Assembly: GCF_030580955.1 (NCBI RefSeq)
Contig: NZ_JAUQON010000009.1
Span: 186,001 to 250,000, forward strand
Length of the DNA stretch: 64,000 nt
Origin: Hymenobacter convexus
GTDB lineage: Bacteria; Bacteroidota; Bacteroidia; Cytophagales; Hymenobacteraceae
Reading direction: 5' to 3'
The notes under the pieces were generated by a model. The model had not been told where the DNA came from. It saw nothing but the letters and a program-made list of their open reading frames with translations, and did not search any database. The translations under genes were made by a program, and so were the position numbers. Below are positions 43,281 to 50,954 of the stretch, piece after piece (the stretch's first letter is position 1; the number at the start of each line of letters is the position of its first letter).

Positions 43281-44315
43281 ATGAAAGCCCAGATTAACAC
43301 TGCTGAACCAACCGAAACCGGCGAACTTGGCGTGCAGCAACTAAAGCGTTTCTGGTCGCAGGCGCTGGCCCGGCGTAACGGTGTATTTATTGAGCAATCG
43401 GAGCAATACTGGCGCTTCGATAATCTGCTGCTTAATGGACTTGGCCTCCCGCTGGAAGAAACCATGCAGTACCTGATGCAATCGGCTCCAAGCTTTTCCG
43501 AGTTTGAAAACTGGATTCTGACCAAAAACAACGGACAGATTAACTCTTTGCAAATCGAACGCCTCAATAGCATCTTTTCCAATCAACCCTATCCGGAAAG
43601 CCTGATTGATAATTTGCGCAAAATTGAGGACGAAGAGGACGTACTGAGTGCTGATGACTTAGCTTTCTGGGCTGAACATGGCTATGTAATCCTTCGCGCT
43701 GCCGTGTCGAAGGCACAGGCCCGGGCTACAGAAAGAGCCGTTTGGGAAGTTTTAGGAATGGACCCCAGTAACCCGGCCTCGTGGTACGAGAAGCCGATTG
43801 GCAAAGGCATTATGATGGATTTCTACCATCACCCTACTTTGCTCGCAAACCGTCAGTCGAAGCGTATTCAGAAAGCTTTCGCCCAGCTCTGGCAGACGGC
43901 CGACCTCTGGAAAACCACCGACCGCACCAGCTTCAACCCGCCCGAAACCGCTACCTACCAACACCAAGGCACGCCCCTGCACTGGGACATGAGCCTGGAG
44001 CCGCCACTGCGTTTCGGCACCCAGGGCCTGCTCTACCTCTGCGACACACCCGCCGAGCAGGGCGCTTTTCGTTGCGTACCGGGCTTCCACCGCCAGTTGG
44101 AAAACTGGCTGGCCGCACTGCCTGCCGGCACCGACCCGCGCCGCGTGAACCTGGACGCGTTGGCGGTGCCCATTGCGGCCGAAGCCGGCGATTTTGTCAT
44201 CTGGCACCACGCCCTGCCCCACGGCAGCAGCCCGAACCGCGGCAATTACCCGCGCATCGTGCAGTACCTGAACATGTATCCGGTTAATTTCAAAGAAAAC
44301 ATGACCTGGCTCTAA
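43281..44315 (+). CDS. Phytanoyl-CoA dioxygenase (PhyH) family protein with an extra N-terminal region
   Basis: 344 residues. The Fe(II)/2-oxoglutarate facial triad is visible: His234 and Asp236 in HWDM, and His314 in LPHGSSPNRG with Arg320 as a likely 2-oxoglutarate contact. PhyH enzymes hydroxylate lipids or small molecules; the substrate is unknown. The first 120 residues are not part of the PhyH fold and have no recognised domain. That 5' part is visibly AT-richer than the 3' part, which suggests a fusion or incomplete amelioration. It stands alone after the nuo terminator. Confidence 0.82.
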   Translation: MKAQINTAEPTETGELGVQQLKRFWSQALARRNGVFIEQSEQYWRFDNLLLNGLGLPLEETMQYLMQSAPSFSEFENWILTKNNGQINSLQIERLNSIFSNQPYPESLIDNLRKIEDEEDVLSADDLAFWAEHGYVILRAAVSKAQARATERAVWEVLGMDPSNPASWYEKPIGKGIMMDFYHHPTLLANRQSKRIQKAFAQLWQTADLWKTTDRTSFNPPETATYQHQGTPLHWDMSLEPPLRFGTQGLLYLCDTPAEQGAFRCVPGFHRQLENWLAALPAGTDPRRVNLDALAVPIAAEAGDFVIWHHALPHGSSPNRGNYPRIVQYLNMYPVNFKENMTWL

Positions 44316-44447
44316 TGGAGCGGCAAGCCCAGTGGTTCTCTTAAGTTTTGAAACAGCGGGGCCGAACTCATCAGGCGACGTACAGCTGTTTTAATTAATT
44401 TATTTATAGCAACTTAATCGTTAGACAGAATAGCTACGAGGGGGGAA

Positions 44448-44636
44448 TTAGTTATAAACGACAGCAGTAGCTGGCGTATTGGACTGCGCAACTACCGTAG
44501 AGCGAATGGGCATGGAACGATAGGTGGCTACCCGCATCTTGTGCATCGGCGATGCCACCAGTTGCACTTGCATGAGCGAGGCGGCAAGGGCGGTCCAGAA
44601 CAGGAAAACAGCGGCGAATATGTACAGCTTGGTCAT
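44448..44636 (-). CDS. Small membrane or exported protein, hypothetical
   Basis: 62 residues from the ATG at 44636. Residues 3-22 are hydrophobic (LYIFAAVFLFWTALAASLM), a membrane anchor or signal peptide, followed by a short polar tail. A TAGGTTTG promoter element lies 30 bp upstream on the same strand, which is the main support that this is a gene. No family recognised. The stretch 44316-44447 beyond it is AT-rich and shows nothing else. Confidence 0.5.
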   Translation of the reverse strand: MTKLYIFAAVFLFWTALAASLMQVQLVASPMHKMRVATYRSMPIRSTVVAQSNTPATAVVYN

Positions 44637-44666
44637 GAGAGCGGGAGTTGAAGTGCTTAACTGATA

Positions 44667-44674
44667 CAAACCTA
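44667..44674 (-). promoter_or_regulatory. -7 promoter element (TAGGTTTG) before the small ORF
   Basis: Exact TAnnTTTG match on the minus strand. No good -33 element was seen. Confidence 0.45.
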
Positions 44675-44837
44675 CTAGGCCGGGGCAGGGTCGGATTTCG
44701 GGGTTCGCTCAAATGGGTCCACCGTTCGTTCAAGCCGGCTGATTGCCGGGTGAAGGGTTTATTTTGAGAGGTCAATTTTCCTTCTGAGCTACCAGAAGTG
44801 AATACGGCTTGGTGGCGCTATATGCCCTTAAATGTCG

Positions 44838-44867
44838 AAGCGGCGACTGATGCATCAGTCGCCGCTT
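44838..44867. terminator. Perfect 30-bp palindrome after aspS
   Basis: AAGCGGCGACTGA on each side of a TGCA centre, 22 bp past the aspS stop. There is no clear T run, so it may be a weak terminator or a protein site. Confidence 0.5.
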
Positions 44868-44889
44868 CCGTTTCTAAAGTTTCAAAAAC

Positions 44890-46653
44890 CTACTTCGCTA
44901 CCACATCGGTCTTGATGCTCAGTTCTTTGAGTTGCGCATCGGCGATGGGCGAGGGTGAGTCTATCATTACGTCGCGGCCGGAGTTATTTTTTGGGAAGGC
45001 GATAAAGTCGCGGATGGAATCGGAGCCGCCGAAGAGGCTGCAGAGGCGGTCGAAGCCGAAGGCGAGGCCGCCGTGGGGCGGCGCGCCGTACTCGAAGGCG
45101 TCGAGCAGGAAGCCAAATTGGGCCTGGGCTTCCTCGGGGGTGAAGCCGAGCAGCGAGAACATGCGGGCCTGCACGGCACGGTCGTGGATGCGGATGGAGC
45201 CGCCGCCGATTTCCACGCCGTTTATCACGAGGTCGTAGGCATTGGCGCGGGTCTGGCCGATGGTTTCGGGGTTGTCGAGCAGGGCCAAATCCTCTGGTTT
45301 GGGCGAGGTGAAGGGGTGGTGCATGGCGAAGTGGCGGCCTTCTTCCTCGCTGAATTCGAGCAGCGGGAAGTCAATCACCCACAGCGGCGAGAACGAATTG
45401 GGGTCGCGCAGGCCGAGGCGGCGGCCCATTTCGAGGCGCAGCTCGCTCATGGCTTTGCGGGTTTTGGCTTCGGGGCCGGCCAGCAGCAGGATGAGGTCGC
45501 CGGGATTGGCGTTGAAAGCGGCCTTCCACTTCTGCAACTCCTCCTGCGAGTAGAACTTGTCGACCGAGGATTTCACCTGGCCGTCGGCTTCTACGCGGGC
45601 ATACACGAGGCCGGTGGCGCCAATTTGCGGGCGCTTCACCCACTCGGTCAGCTCGTCGATTTGCTTGCGGGTGTAGGCGGCACAGGTAGCAGCGTTGATG
45701 CCCAGTACCAGTTCGGCGCTGTCGAACACGGGGAAGCCCTGGCCTTTCACGGTGTCGGTGAGGTTGGCGAACTTCATTTCGAAGCGGGTGTCGGGCTTGT
45801 CGTTGCCGTAGTCGCGCATGGCATCGGCGTAGGTCATGCGCGGCACGGTGGGGAAATCGAGGTTTTTGATTTCCTTGAACAGGTAGCGCACCAGGCCTTC
45901 GAACATGTCGAGGATGTCTTCCTGCTCCACAAAAGCCATTTCGCAGTCAATCTGCGTGAATTCAGGCTGGCGGTCGGCGCGCAGGTCTTCGTCGCGGAAG
46001 CACTTCACAATCTGGAAGTAGCGGTCGAAGCCCGACACCATGAGCAGCTGCTTGAACGTCTGGGGCGACTGCGGCAGGGCGTAGAATTCGCCGGGGTTCA
46101 TGCGGGAGGGCACCACGAAGTCGCGCGCGCCTTCGGGCGTGGACTTGATGAGCACCGGCGTTTCGACTTCGATAAACTCCTGGCCGTCGAGGTAGCGGCG
46201 CACGGCCTGGGCCATTTTGTGGCGCAGCATCAGGTTGTTGCGCACCGGGGTGCGGCGCAGGTCGAGGTAGCGGTACTTCATCCGCAGGTCGTCGCCGCCG
46301 TCGGTTTCGTCTTCGATGAGGAAGGGCGGCAGTTTGGCGGGGTTCAGGATTTCGACCTTTTCGGGGCGGATTTCGATGCTGCCGGTTGGGATTTTGTCGT
46401 TTTTGGAGTAACGTTCCGATACTTTACCGGTCACTTGGAGCACGAACTCACGGCCGAGGTCACGAGCCGTTTCAAGCAGAGCTGCTGCTTCAACCCCCTC
46501 TTCAATGGTGACTTGTGTCAGGCCATACCGGTCGCGCAGGTCAATCCAGAGGATAGAGCCTTTATCACGGGTGCGCTGCATCCAGCCGCAAAGCGTGACG
46601 GTTTGACCAATGTGTTCGGGGCGAAGCTCGCCGCAGGTGTGGGTACGTAGCAT
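44890..46653 (-). CDS. aspS: Aspartyl-tRNA synthetase
   Basis: 587 residues from the ATG at 46653, the bacterial length with the GAD insertion domain. Layout: N-terminal OB-fold anticodon domain (residues 1-105), class II catalytic core with motif 2 FRDEDLRADRQPEF, insertion domain, and motif 3 GGLAFGFDRL. A longer in-frame ORF to 47244 is rejected because the promoter element lies just upstream of the chosen ATG. It charges tRNA-Asp; whether it also charges tRNA-Asn cannot be judged here. Confidence 0.96.
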   Translation of the reverse strand: MLRTHTCGELRPEHIGQTVTLCGWMQRTRDKGSILWIDLRDRYGLTQVTIEEGVEAAALLETARDLGREFVLQVTGKVSERYSKNDKIPTGSIEIRPEKVEILNPAKLPPFLIEDETDGGDDLRMKYRYLDLRRTPVRNNLMLRHKMAQAVRRYLDGQEFIEVETPVLIKSTPEGARDFVVPSRMNPGEFYALPQSPQTFKQLLMVSGFDRYFQIVKCFRDEDLRADRQPEFTQIDCEMAFVEQEDILDMFEGLVRYLFKEIKNLDFPTVPRMTYADAMRDYGNDKPDTRFEMKFANLTDTVKGQGFPVFDSAELVLGINAATCAAYTRKQIDELTEWVKRPQIGATGLVYARVEADGQVKSSVDKFYSQEELQKWKAAFNANPGDLILLLAGPEAKTRKAMSELRLEMGRRLGLRDPNSFSPLWVIDFPLLEFSEEEGRHFAMHHPFTSPKPEDLALLDNPETIGQTRANAYDLVINGVEIGGGSIRIHDRAVQARMFSLLGFTPEEAQAQFGFLLDAFEYGAPPHGGLAFGFDRLCSLFGGSDSIRDFIAFPKNNSGRDVMIDSPSPIADAQLKELSIKTDVVAK

Positions 46654-46671
46654 GGCAATGAGGATTTCGGA

Positions 46672-46701
46672 CAAAGTTAGGCCTTGCGGGTAGGAAGGCA
46701 A
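46672..46701 (-). promoter_or_regulatory. aspS promoter (-7 TAACTTTG, -33 TTG)
   Basis: On the minus strand: TTG at 46701-46699, 19-bp spacer, TAACTTTG at 46679-46672, 19 bp before the ATG. Confidence 0.7.
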
Positions 46702-46779
46702 CCCGCAATTTTGGTACGGAGTATGCAAAGGGCACCGGCAACGGCGTTCCTTTGTCGCTTCAACTCCCTTCAACTTCCT

Positions 46780-47214
46780 ATGAAACTCTTCCCCGCGCTC
46801 GCCCTGGCCACCGCCCTGCTGGCCGCCGGCACCGCCCAGGCCCAAACCAAAATCAAGACCAAAACCAAGTCTGACAACGCCGAGATTAAGTCGAAAGGCA
46901 CGGTCGGCGCGGTCACGCTCGACGGCCCCATCAAGCGCATTGAAACGCTGTCGGGCATCGACGTGTATCCCAAGCCGAACTCGACCGACATCCTGCTGAG
47001 CTTCACCCAGCAGTTCACCAAGCCCGGCACGCTGGTGATGACCGATTACAAGAACAAGGTGATGTACCAGACCGACCTCGACCCGCAGAACAACACCGGC
47101 GCGCCGGTGAACCTGGGCAAGATTCCGGCCGGCACCTACCTCGTGGAGGCCAAAACCGGCAACTACGTGTACTGGAAAAAGGTACGCATCAAGTACCCTA
47201 CCATTCGCCGGTAG
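46780..47214 (+). CDS. Small exported protein that is almost entirely a T9SS sorting-domain-like fold
   Basis: 144 residues from the ATG at 46780; signal peptide ending AQAQ. After a Lys-rich linker (KIKTKTKSDN) the remaining 85 or so residues follow the pattern of a type A T9SS C-terminal domain: DVYPKPNSTDILLSF, then LVMTDYKNKVMYQ, then LGKIPAGTYLVEAKTG and a basic end KKVRIKY. There is no passenger domain. It might be a stand-alone sorting or sensor protein, comparable in concept to PorA of Porphyromonas, or an unrelated small beta-sandwich. Divergent from aspS. Confidence 0.7.
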   Translation: MKLFPALALATALLAAGTAQAQTKIKTKTKSDNAEIKSKGTVGAVTLDGPIKRIETLSGIDVYPKPNSTDILLSFTQQFTKPGTLVMTDYKNKVMYQTDLDPQNNTGAPVNLGKIPAGTYLVEAKTGNYVYWKKVRIKYPTIRR

Positions 47215-47232
47215 TTTAGCCTTCGGTCTGAA

Positions 47233-47335
47233 AAAGAACGTCATGCTGAGCGCAGCCGAAGCAACTCTACCGCCGAAGTAAATAAATTACTCTCGCGGTA
47301 GAGATGCCTCGGCTGCGCTCAGCATGACGTTCTTT
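47233..47335. repeat. Intergenic palindrome family A
   Basis: Arms about 47233-47273 and 47295-47335 pair with few mismatches, the longest arms of the family. Both outer ends read AAAGAACGTCATGCTGAGC or its complement. Confidence 0.9.
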
Positions 47336-47360
47336 GTTATTGTTATCACTCCAGTTTATC

Positions 47361-47915
47361 ATGAAAATCACCGCCTTTTTGCTGCTGTTTCTGAGCCTCA
47401 CGGCGTTCGCGCCCAAGCCGAAGCTCACCACCGTCAAGCTGGCTTCGAACCTGAGCGTGGGCGTGCCGGCCGGCTTCGCGCCGCTGCCCGACGACGGCAT
47501 TGCCGTCAAATACCCCTCGCCGCGCCGGCCGCTGGCCGTGTTTTCCAACCCCAGCGGGCGCGTGGATTACAGCGTGGCCGTGCGCCCCACCACCTTCGAA
47601 AGCTTCGATTACGGCGTGTTGATTAAGATTTACAAGTCCAGCATCCAGCGTCTTTACACGAAAGTTGATTTCATCAAGGAAGACATTCGGACGGTGAACG
47701 GGCGCGACTTTATTTATTTTGAATTCGTGTCGACCGTGACCGATACCCGCCGCAGCGGCTCGCAGCTGGCGCCCATCAAGCGCTACCAGGCGGTGCAGTA
47801 CGCCATTGAAGGCACGCAGCTTTACGTCTTCACCTTTGTGGCCCCGGCCGAGGAGCAGGCCCAGTGGCAGGAAACGGCCCAGGCTGTGCTGGGTGCCATT
47901 GTGATGAAGAAGTAG
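47361..47915 (+). CDS. Exported protein of unknown function
   Basis: 184 residues from the ATG at 47361. The signal peptide is hydrophobic (ITAFLLLFLSLTAFA). The mature part of about 165 residues alternates strands and helices (GFAPLPDDGIAVKYP near its start, LYVFTFVAPAEE near its end), a pattern seen in DcrB/PsbP-like exported proteins, but this is only a resemblance. Its stop codon is the first element of a family B palindrome. Probably periplasmic. Confidence 0.72.
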   Translation: MKITAFLLLFLSLTAFAPKPKLTTVKLASNLSVGVPAGFAPLPDDGIAVKYPSPRRPLAVFSNPSGRVDYSVAVRPTTFESFDYGVLIKIYKSSIQRLYTKVDFIKEDIRTVNGRDFIYFEFVSTVTDTRRSGSQLAPIKRYQAVQYAIEGTQLYVFTFVAPAEEQAQWQETAQAVLGAIVMKK

Positions 47916-47973
47916 CGCGGACTTTTAGTCCGCGAATGAACCTCCTGCGCAAACGCGGACTAAAAGTCCGCGC
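47915..47973. repeat. Intergenic palindrome family B, upstream of tadA
   Basis: Arms 47915-47934 and 47954-47973 are perfect 20-base reverse complements; each arm is also self-complementary. It overlaps the stop codon of the preceding gene and ends 16 bp before the tadA ATG. Confidence 0.88.
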
Positions 47974-47989
47974 GACAGAGCTCCCGCCC

Positions 47990-48421
47990 ATGACCGACGA
48001 CTATTTCATGCAGCAGGCCCTGGCCGAGGCCGAAAAAGCGCTGGCCGCTGCGGAAATCCCCATCGGCGCAGTGGTTGTGTTCGAAAAGCAAATCATCGGG
48101 CGCGGCTACAACCAGACCGAGCAGTTGCGCGACGTGACCGCCCACGCCGAAATGCTGGCCCTGACGGCCGCCGCCAATCACCTCGGCAATAAATACCTGG
48201 CCGACTGCACCCTCTATGTCACCATCGAGCCGTGCGTGATGTGCGCCGGCGCCAGCTACTGGGCCCAACTAAAAGCCGTAGTATTCGGGGCCGACGAGCC
48301 CAAGGTGGGCTACCGGCGGCACGGGCAGCTGCTACACCCGCGCACCCAGTTGCGCGGCGGCGTGCGCGCCGAAGAATGCGCTGCTCTGATGCGCCGGTTT
48401 TTCAGCGCAAAGCGGAAATAA
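47990..48421 (+). CDS. tadA: tRNA-specific adenosine deaminase
   Basis: 143 residues from the ATG at 47990. Zinc site of the cytidine/adenosine deaminase fold: His52-Ala-Glu54 (HAE, Glu54 the proton shuttle) and Pro81-Cys82-x-x-Cys85 (PCVMC). The N-terminus DDYFMQQALAEAEKA is typical of TadA. It converts A34 to inosine in tRNA-Arg. A guanine deaminase identity is less likely because of the N-terminal helix and PCVMCAGA segment. The longer in-frame ORF would overlap the previous gene and the palindrome. Confidence 0.93.
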   Translation: MTDDYFMQQALAEAEKALAAAEIPIGAVVVFEKQIIGRGYNQTEQLRDVTAHAEMLALTAAANHLGNKYLADCTLYVTIEPCVMCAGASYWAQLKAVVFGADEPKVGYRRHGQLLHPRTQLRGGVRAEECAALMRRFFSAKRK

Positions 48422-48472
48422 CTTGCGGCGCAAACTTTCCTTTTTTACTCTTTCATCCTTTCGTCTGCTTTT

Positions 48473-48673
48473 ATGTTGTTCGCCATCCTGCTTCCCGGCA
48501 TCTCGATGATATTTCGGGGTCACGTCCTCAAAGGCATTCTGTGCGGCATTCTGCACATCACGCTCATTGGCTGGATTCCGGCGGCCATCTGGGCCGTGGC
48601 TTCTTACCGGGAGGATTTGGCGGAGAAACGCCACCGCGAGACGCTGGAGTTTCTGGCCCGCCAGCAGCGCTAG
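48473..48673 (+). CDS. Pmp3/YqaE-like small membrane protein
   Basis: 66 residues: two hydrophobic segments (LFAILLPGISMIF; ILHITLIGWIPAAIWAV) joined by a short polar turn, then a basic helical tail (REDLAEKRHRETLEF). The GWIPAAIWAV segment resembles the second helix of the Pmp3/YqaE family, which is linked to membrane potential under stress. The tail is longer than usual. It follows tadA by 51 bp and may share its transcript. Confidence 0.68.
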   Translation: MLFAILLPGISMIFRGHVLKGILCGILHITLIGWIPAAIWAVASYREDLAEKRHRETLEFLARQQR

Positions 48674-48734
48674 CCGTGGCTCAGGGGCCCCTGGGCTCGC
48701 AGTTGGCCGCTTTCGAAATTCAGTGGCAATACTA

Positions 48735-48742
48735 TACTTTTG
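48735..48742 (+). promoter_or_regulatory. -7 promoter element (TACTTTTG) before sodA
   Basis: Exact TAnnTTTG match 94 bp before the sodA ATG, leaving a long 5' leader. Confidence 0.5.
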
Positions 48743-48836
48743 ACCCTAAGTGGGCAGCAGCCGTAACCATGCCTGGGGATGGCTGTTTTACTACCACGCA
48801 CCATTCGTACTCTTCACCACCCAAACCACTTTTATC

Positions 48837-49451
48837 ATGGCTTTCGAACTCCCGAAACTTCCCTATTCCTACGACGCGCTCGAACCCACGTTTGATGCGC
48901 AAACCATGGAAATCCACCACAGCAAGCACCATCAGGCCTACGTGACAAACCTGAACGCCGCCATTGCCGGCACCGAGATGGAAAACCAGTCCATCGAGGA
49001 AATCCTGCACAACATTGCCAAGGCCCCCGCGGCCGTCCGCAACAACGGCGGCGGCCACTACAACCACTCCCTGTGGTGGACCATCCTCTCGCCCAACGGC
49101 GGCGGGCAGCCCACCGGCGCCGTGGGCGAAGCCATCACGAAGTCGTTTGGCACCTTCGACAAGTTCAAGGAAGAATTCACCAAGGCGGCCACCACGCGCT
49201 TCGGCTCGGGCTGGGCGTGGCTGTGCAAGCAGGCCGACGGCTCGGTGCAAATCTGCTCCACCCCCAACCAGGACAACCCGCTGATGCCCGATTCGGGCTG
49301 CAAGGGCCTGCCGGTGCTCGGCCTCGACGTGTGGGAGCACGCCTACTACCTGAAATACCAGAACCGCCGCCCCGACTACATCGCCGCCTTCTTCAACCTC
49401 ATCAACTGGGACGAGGTAAACAAGCGCTTTGAGGCTGCTACGCCCGCGTAG
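48837..49451 (+). CDS. sodA: Superoxide dismutase (Mn/Fe family)
   Basis: 204 residues from the ATG at 48837. Metal ligands: His27 in EIHHSKHHQAY, His77 in GGHYNHSLWW, and the Asp and His of LDVWEHAYYL. The family cannot be split into Mn or Fe with certainty by eye; GGHYNHSLWWTILSP and the nearby Gly-Gly-Gly stretch favour Mn or cambialistic use. No signal peptide, so cytoplasmic. It removes superoxide. Confidence 0.95.
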   Translation: MAFELPKLPYSYDALEPTFDAQTMEIHHSKHHQAYVTNLNAAIAGTEMENQSIEEILHNIAKAPAAVRNNGGGHYNHSLWWTILSPNGGGQPTGAVGEAITKSFGTFDKFKEEFTKAATTRFGSGWAWLCKQADGSVQICSTPNQDNPLMPDSGCKGLPVLGLDVWEHAYYLKYQNRRPDYIAAFFNLINWDEVNKRFEAATPA

Positions 49452-49489
49452 ATTTTCTTTTTGCTGTTCTTTTGACGGCAGAATCTATA

Positions 49490-49530
49490 CTAAAAAGGCC
49501 CGCTCCATCGTCTGGAGCGGGCCTTTTTAG
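49490..49530 (+). terminator. Terminator after sodA
   Basis: Long perfect stem CTAAAAAGGCCCGCTCCA with its complement, five-base loop; T run on both strands. Confidence 0.92.
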
Positions 49531-49560
49531 TGATTGTCGCTAATAAAAGGAAGAATAAAA

Positions 49561-49600
49561 AGAACGTCATGTCTCGGCTGCACTCGAGATGAAGTTCACT
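49561..49600. repeat. Fragment of palindrome family A
   Basis: GAACGTCATG followed by a degenerate CTCGGCTGCACTCGAGATG; only one arm is recognisable. Confidence 0.45.
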
Positions 49601-49676
49601 TAAAACAATTCGTGTACCTACCTGCTTTATCACCGCGTTTCAACCAACCCGGCGATTCACGCGCGCCTCCCTTACA

Positions 49677-50807
49677 ATGTCAAGCAAAGCCTTTGAGCCC
49701 GCCAAACTGGGCAACCTCACCCTCGCCAATCACATTGTGATGGCTCCCATGACGCGCAGCCGCGCCCTGGGCAACGTGCCCAACGAGCTGATGGCCGAGT
49801 ACTACCGCCAGCGCGCTACGGCTGGCCTCATCATTTCGGAAGGCGTTTCGCCGTCGGCCGATGGCCTGGGCTACGCCCGCATTCCCGGCCTGTTCAACGC
49901 CGAGCACGTCACCAACTGGCAGCGCGTCACGGAAACGGTGCACCACCACGGCGGCCATATTTTCGTGCAGCTCATGCACGCCGGCCGCGTTTTCCACCCC
50001 CTCAACCTGCCCGAAGGCGCCGAAGGCATCGCCCCCTCGGCCGTGGCCGCCCAGGGCCAGATGTGGACTGACCAGCAGCAGATGCAGGACCAGCCCACGC
50101 CCCGCGCCCTGCGCGCCGACGAGCTGGTCCGCGTGCGCGACGAGTACGTGCAGAGCGCCAAGCTGGCCCTCGAAGCCGGTTTTGATGGCGTGGAGCTGCA
50201 CGGCGCCAACGGCTACCTGCTGGAGCAGTTCCTGAACCCCGCCAGCAACCAGCGCACCGACGAGTACGGCGGCAGTGTGCAGAACCGCGCCCGCTTCGTG
50301 CTCGAAGTGACCAAGGCCGTGGCCGAAGCCATTGGCAAGGAGCGCACCGGCATCCGCCTCTCGCCCTGGGGCGTGTTCAACGACCAGCCGAACTACCCCG
50401 AGATTGACGAAACCTACGCCTACCTGGCCGAGGAGCTGCAGAAAATCGGCGTAGTGTACCTGCACCTCGTCGACCACCAGAGCATGGGCGCGCCCGCCGT
50501 GCCGGCCCAGGTGGTGCCGCTCATCCGCGAGAAATTTACGGGCACCCTCATCCTGAGCGGCGGCTACAACACCGTGGCCCAGATTGATGCCGCCCTGGCC
50601 GGCCCGGCCGACCTAGTGGCCATCGGCCGCCCCTTCATCTCGAACCCTGACCTTGTGGAGCGCCTCTCCAGCGGCCTGCCCCTGGCCGAGAGCGACCCGG
50701 CCACCTACTACGCGCCCGGCCCCAACGGCTTTGCTGACGGCTACACCGACTACCCCACGGCCGACGGCCAGCCCGCCGGCACGTTCTCGCCCACCTACGA
50801 GGCGTAA
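49677..50807 (+). CDS. nemA: Old yellow enzyme family alkene reductase
   Basis: 376 residues, a TIM barrel binding FMN. Conserved residues: Pro24-Met25-Thr26-Arg27 region, Gln98 and His101 in QLMHAGR, substrate pair His175 and Asn178 in ELHGANGYL, and DEYGGS. The phosphate-binding end SGGYN and IGRPFISNPDLVER is present. Such enzymes reduce activated C=C bonds or nitro groups with NADPH. The symbol is by analogy with N-ethylmaleimide reductase; the natural substrate is unknown. Confidence 0.9.
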   Translation: MSSKAFEPAKLGNLTLANHIVMAPMTRSRALGNVPNELMAEYYRQRATAGLIISEGVSPSADGLGYARIPGLFNAEHVTNWQRVTETVHHHGGHIFVQLMHAGRVFHPLNLPEGAEGIAPSAVAAQGQMWTDQQQMQDQPTPRALRADELVRVRDEYVQSAKLALEAGFDGVELHGANGYLLEQFLNPASNQRTDEYGGSVQNRARFVLEVTKAVAEAIGKERTGIRLSPWGVFNDQPNYPEIDETYAYLAEELQKIGVVYLHLVDHQSMGAPAVPAQVVPLIREKFTGTLILSGGYNTVAQIDAALAGPADLVAIGRPFISNPDLVERLSSGLPLAESDPATYYAPGPNGFADGYTDYPTADGQPAGTFSPTYEA

Positions 50808-50827
50808 ACCGGCCCCCAGCGGCGGCT

Positions 50828-50880
50828 GAAAGCCCCTGCGAAGCCCGCCCTACATGGGGCGCTTCGCAGGGGCTTTTTTA
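50828..50880 (+). terminator. Terminator after the old yellow enzyme gene
   Basis: Fifteen-base stem 50828-50842 with 50861-50875, then T run. The -7 element of the next gene begins just after. Confidence 0.9.
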
Positions 50881-50882
50881 TT

Positions 50883-50890
50883 TATCTTTG
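50883..50890 (+). promoter_or_regulatory. -7 promoter element (TATCTTTG) before the nucleoside transporter gene
   Basis: Exact TAnnTTTG match immediately past the preceding terminator, 64 bp before the ATG. Confidence 0.55.
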
Positions 50891-50954
50891 ACGGCTGTGG
50901 CCCGTGCGCTGCGCTTGCTTTTGCCTTATCCCACCCTCTCCTCTTGTTTCCCGC

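Noticed and set aside
45073..46650. 525-residue ORF antisense to aspS
   Set aside because: Shadow of aspS; no motif and no promoter on that strand.
46654..47244. Extended N-terminus of aspS
   Set aside because: It is antisense to an exported protein gene and passes through the aspS promoter.
47864..47989. Longer N-terminus for tadA
   Set aside because: It overlaps the preceding gene and the palindrome; the family starts at the ATG at 47990.
28301..49600. Insertion sequences as the source of the palindromes
   Set aside because: No transposase ORF and no target-site duplications could be recognised; the elements are too short to be autonomous.
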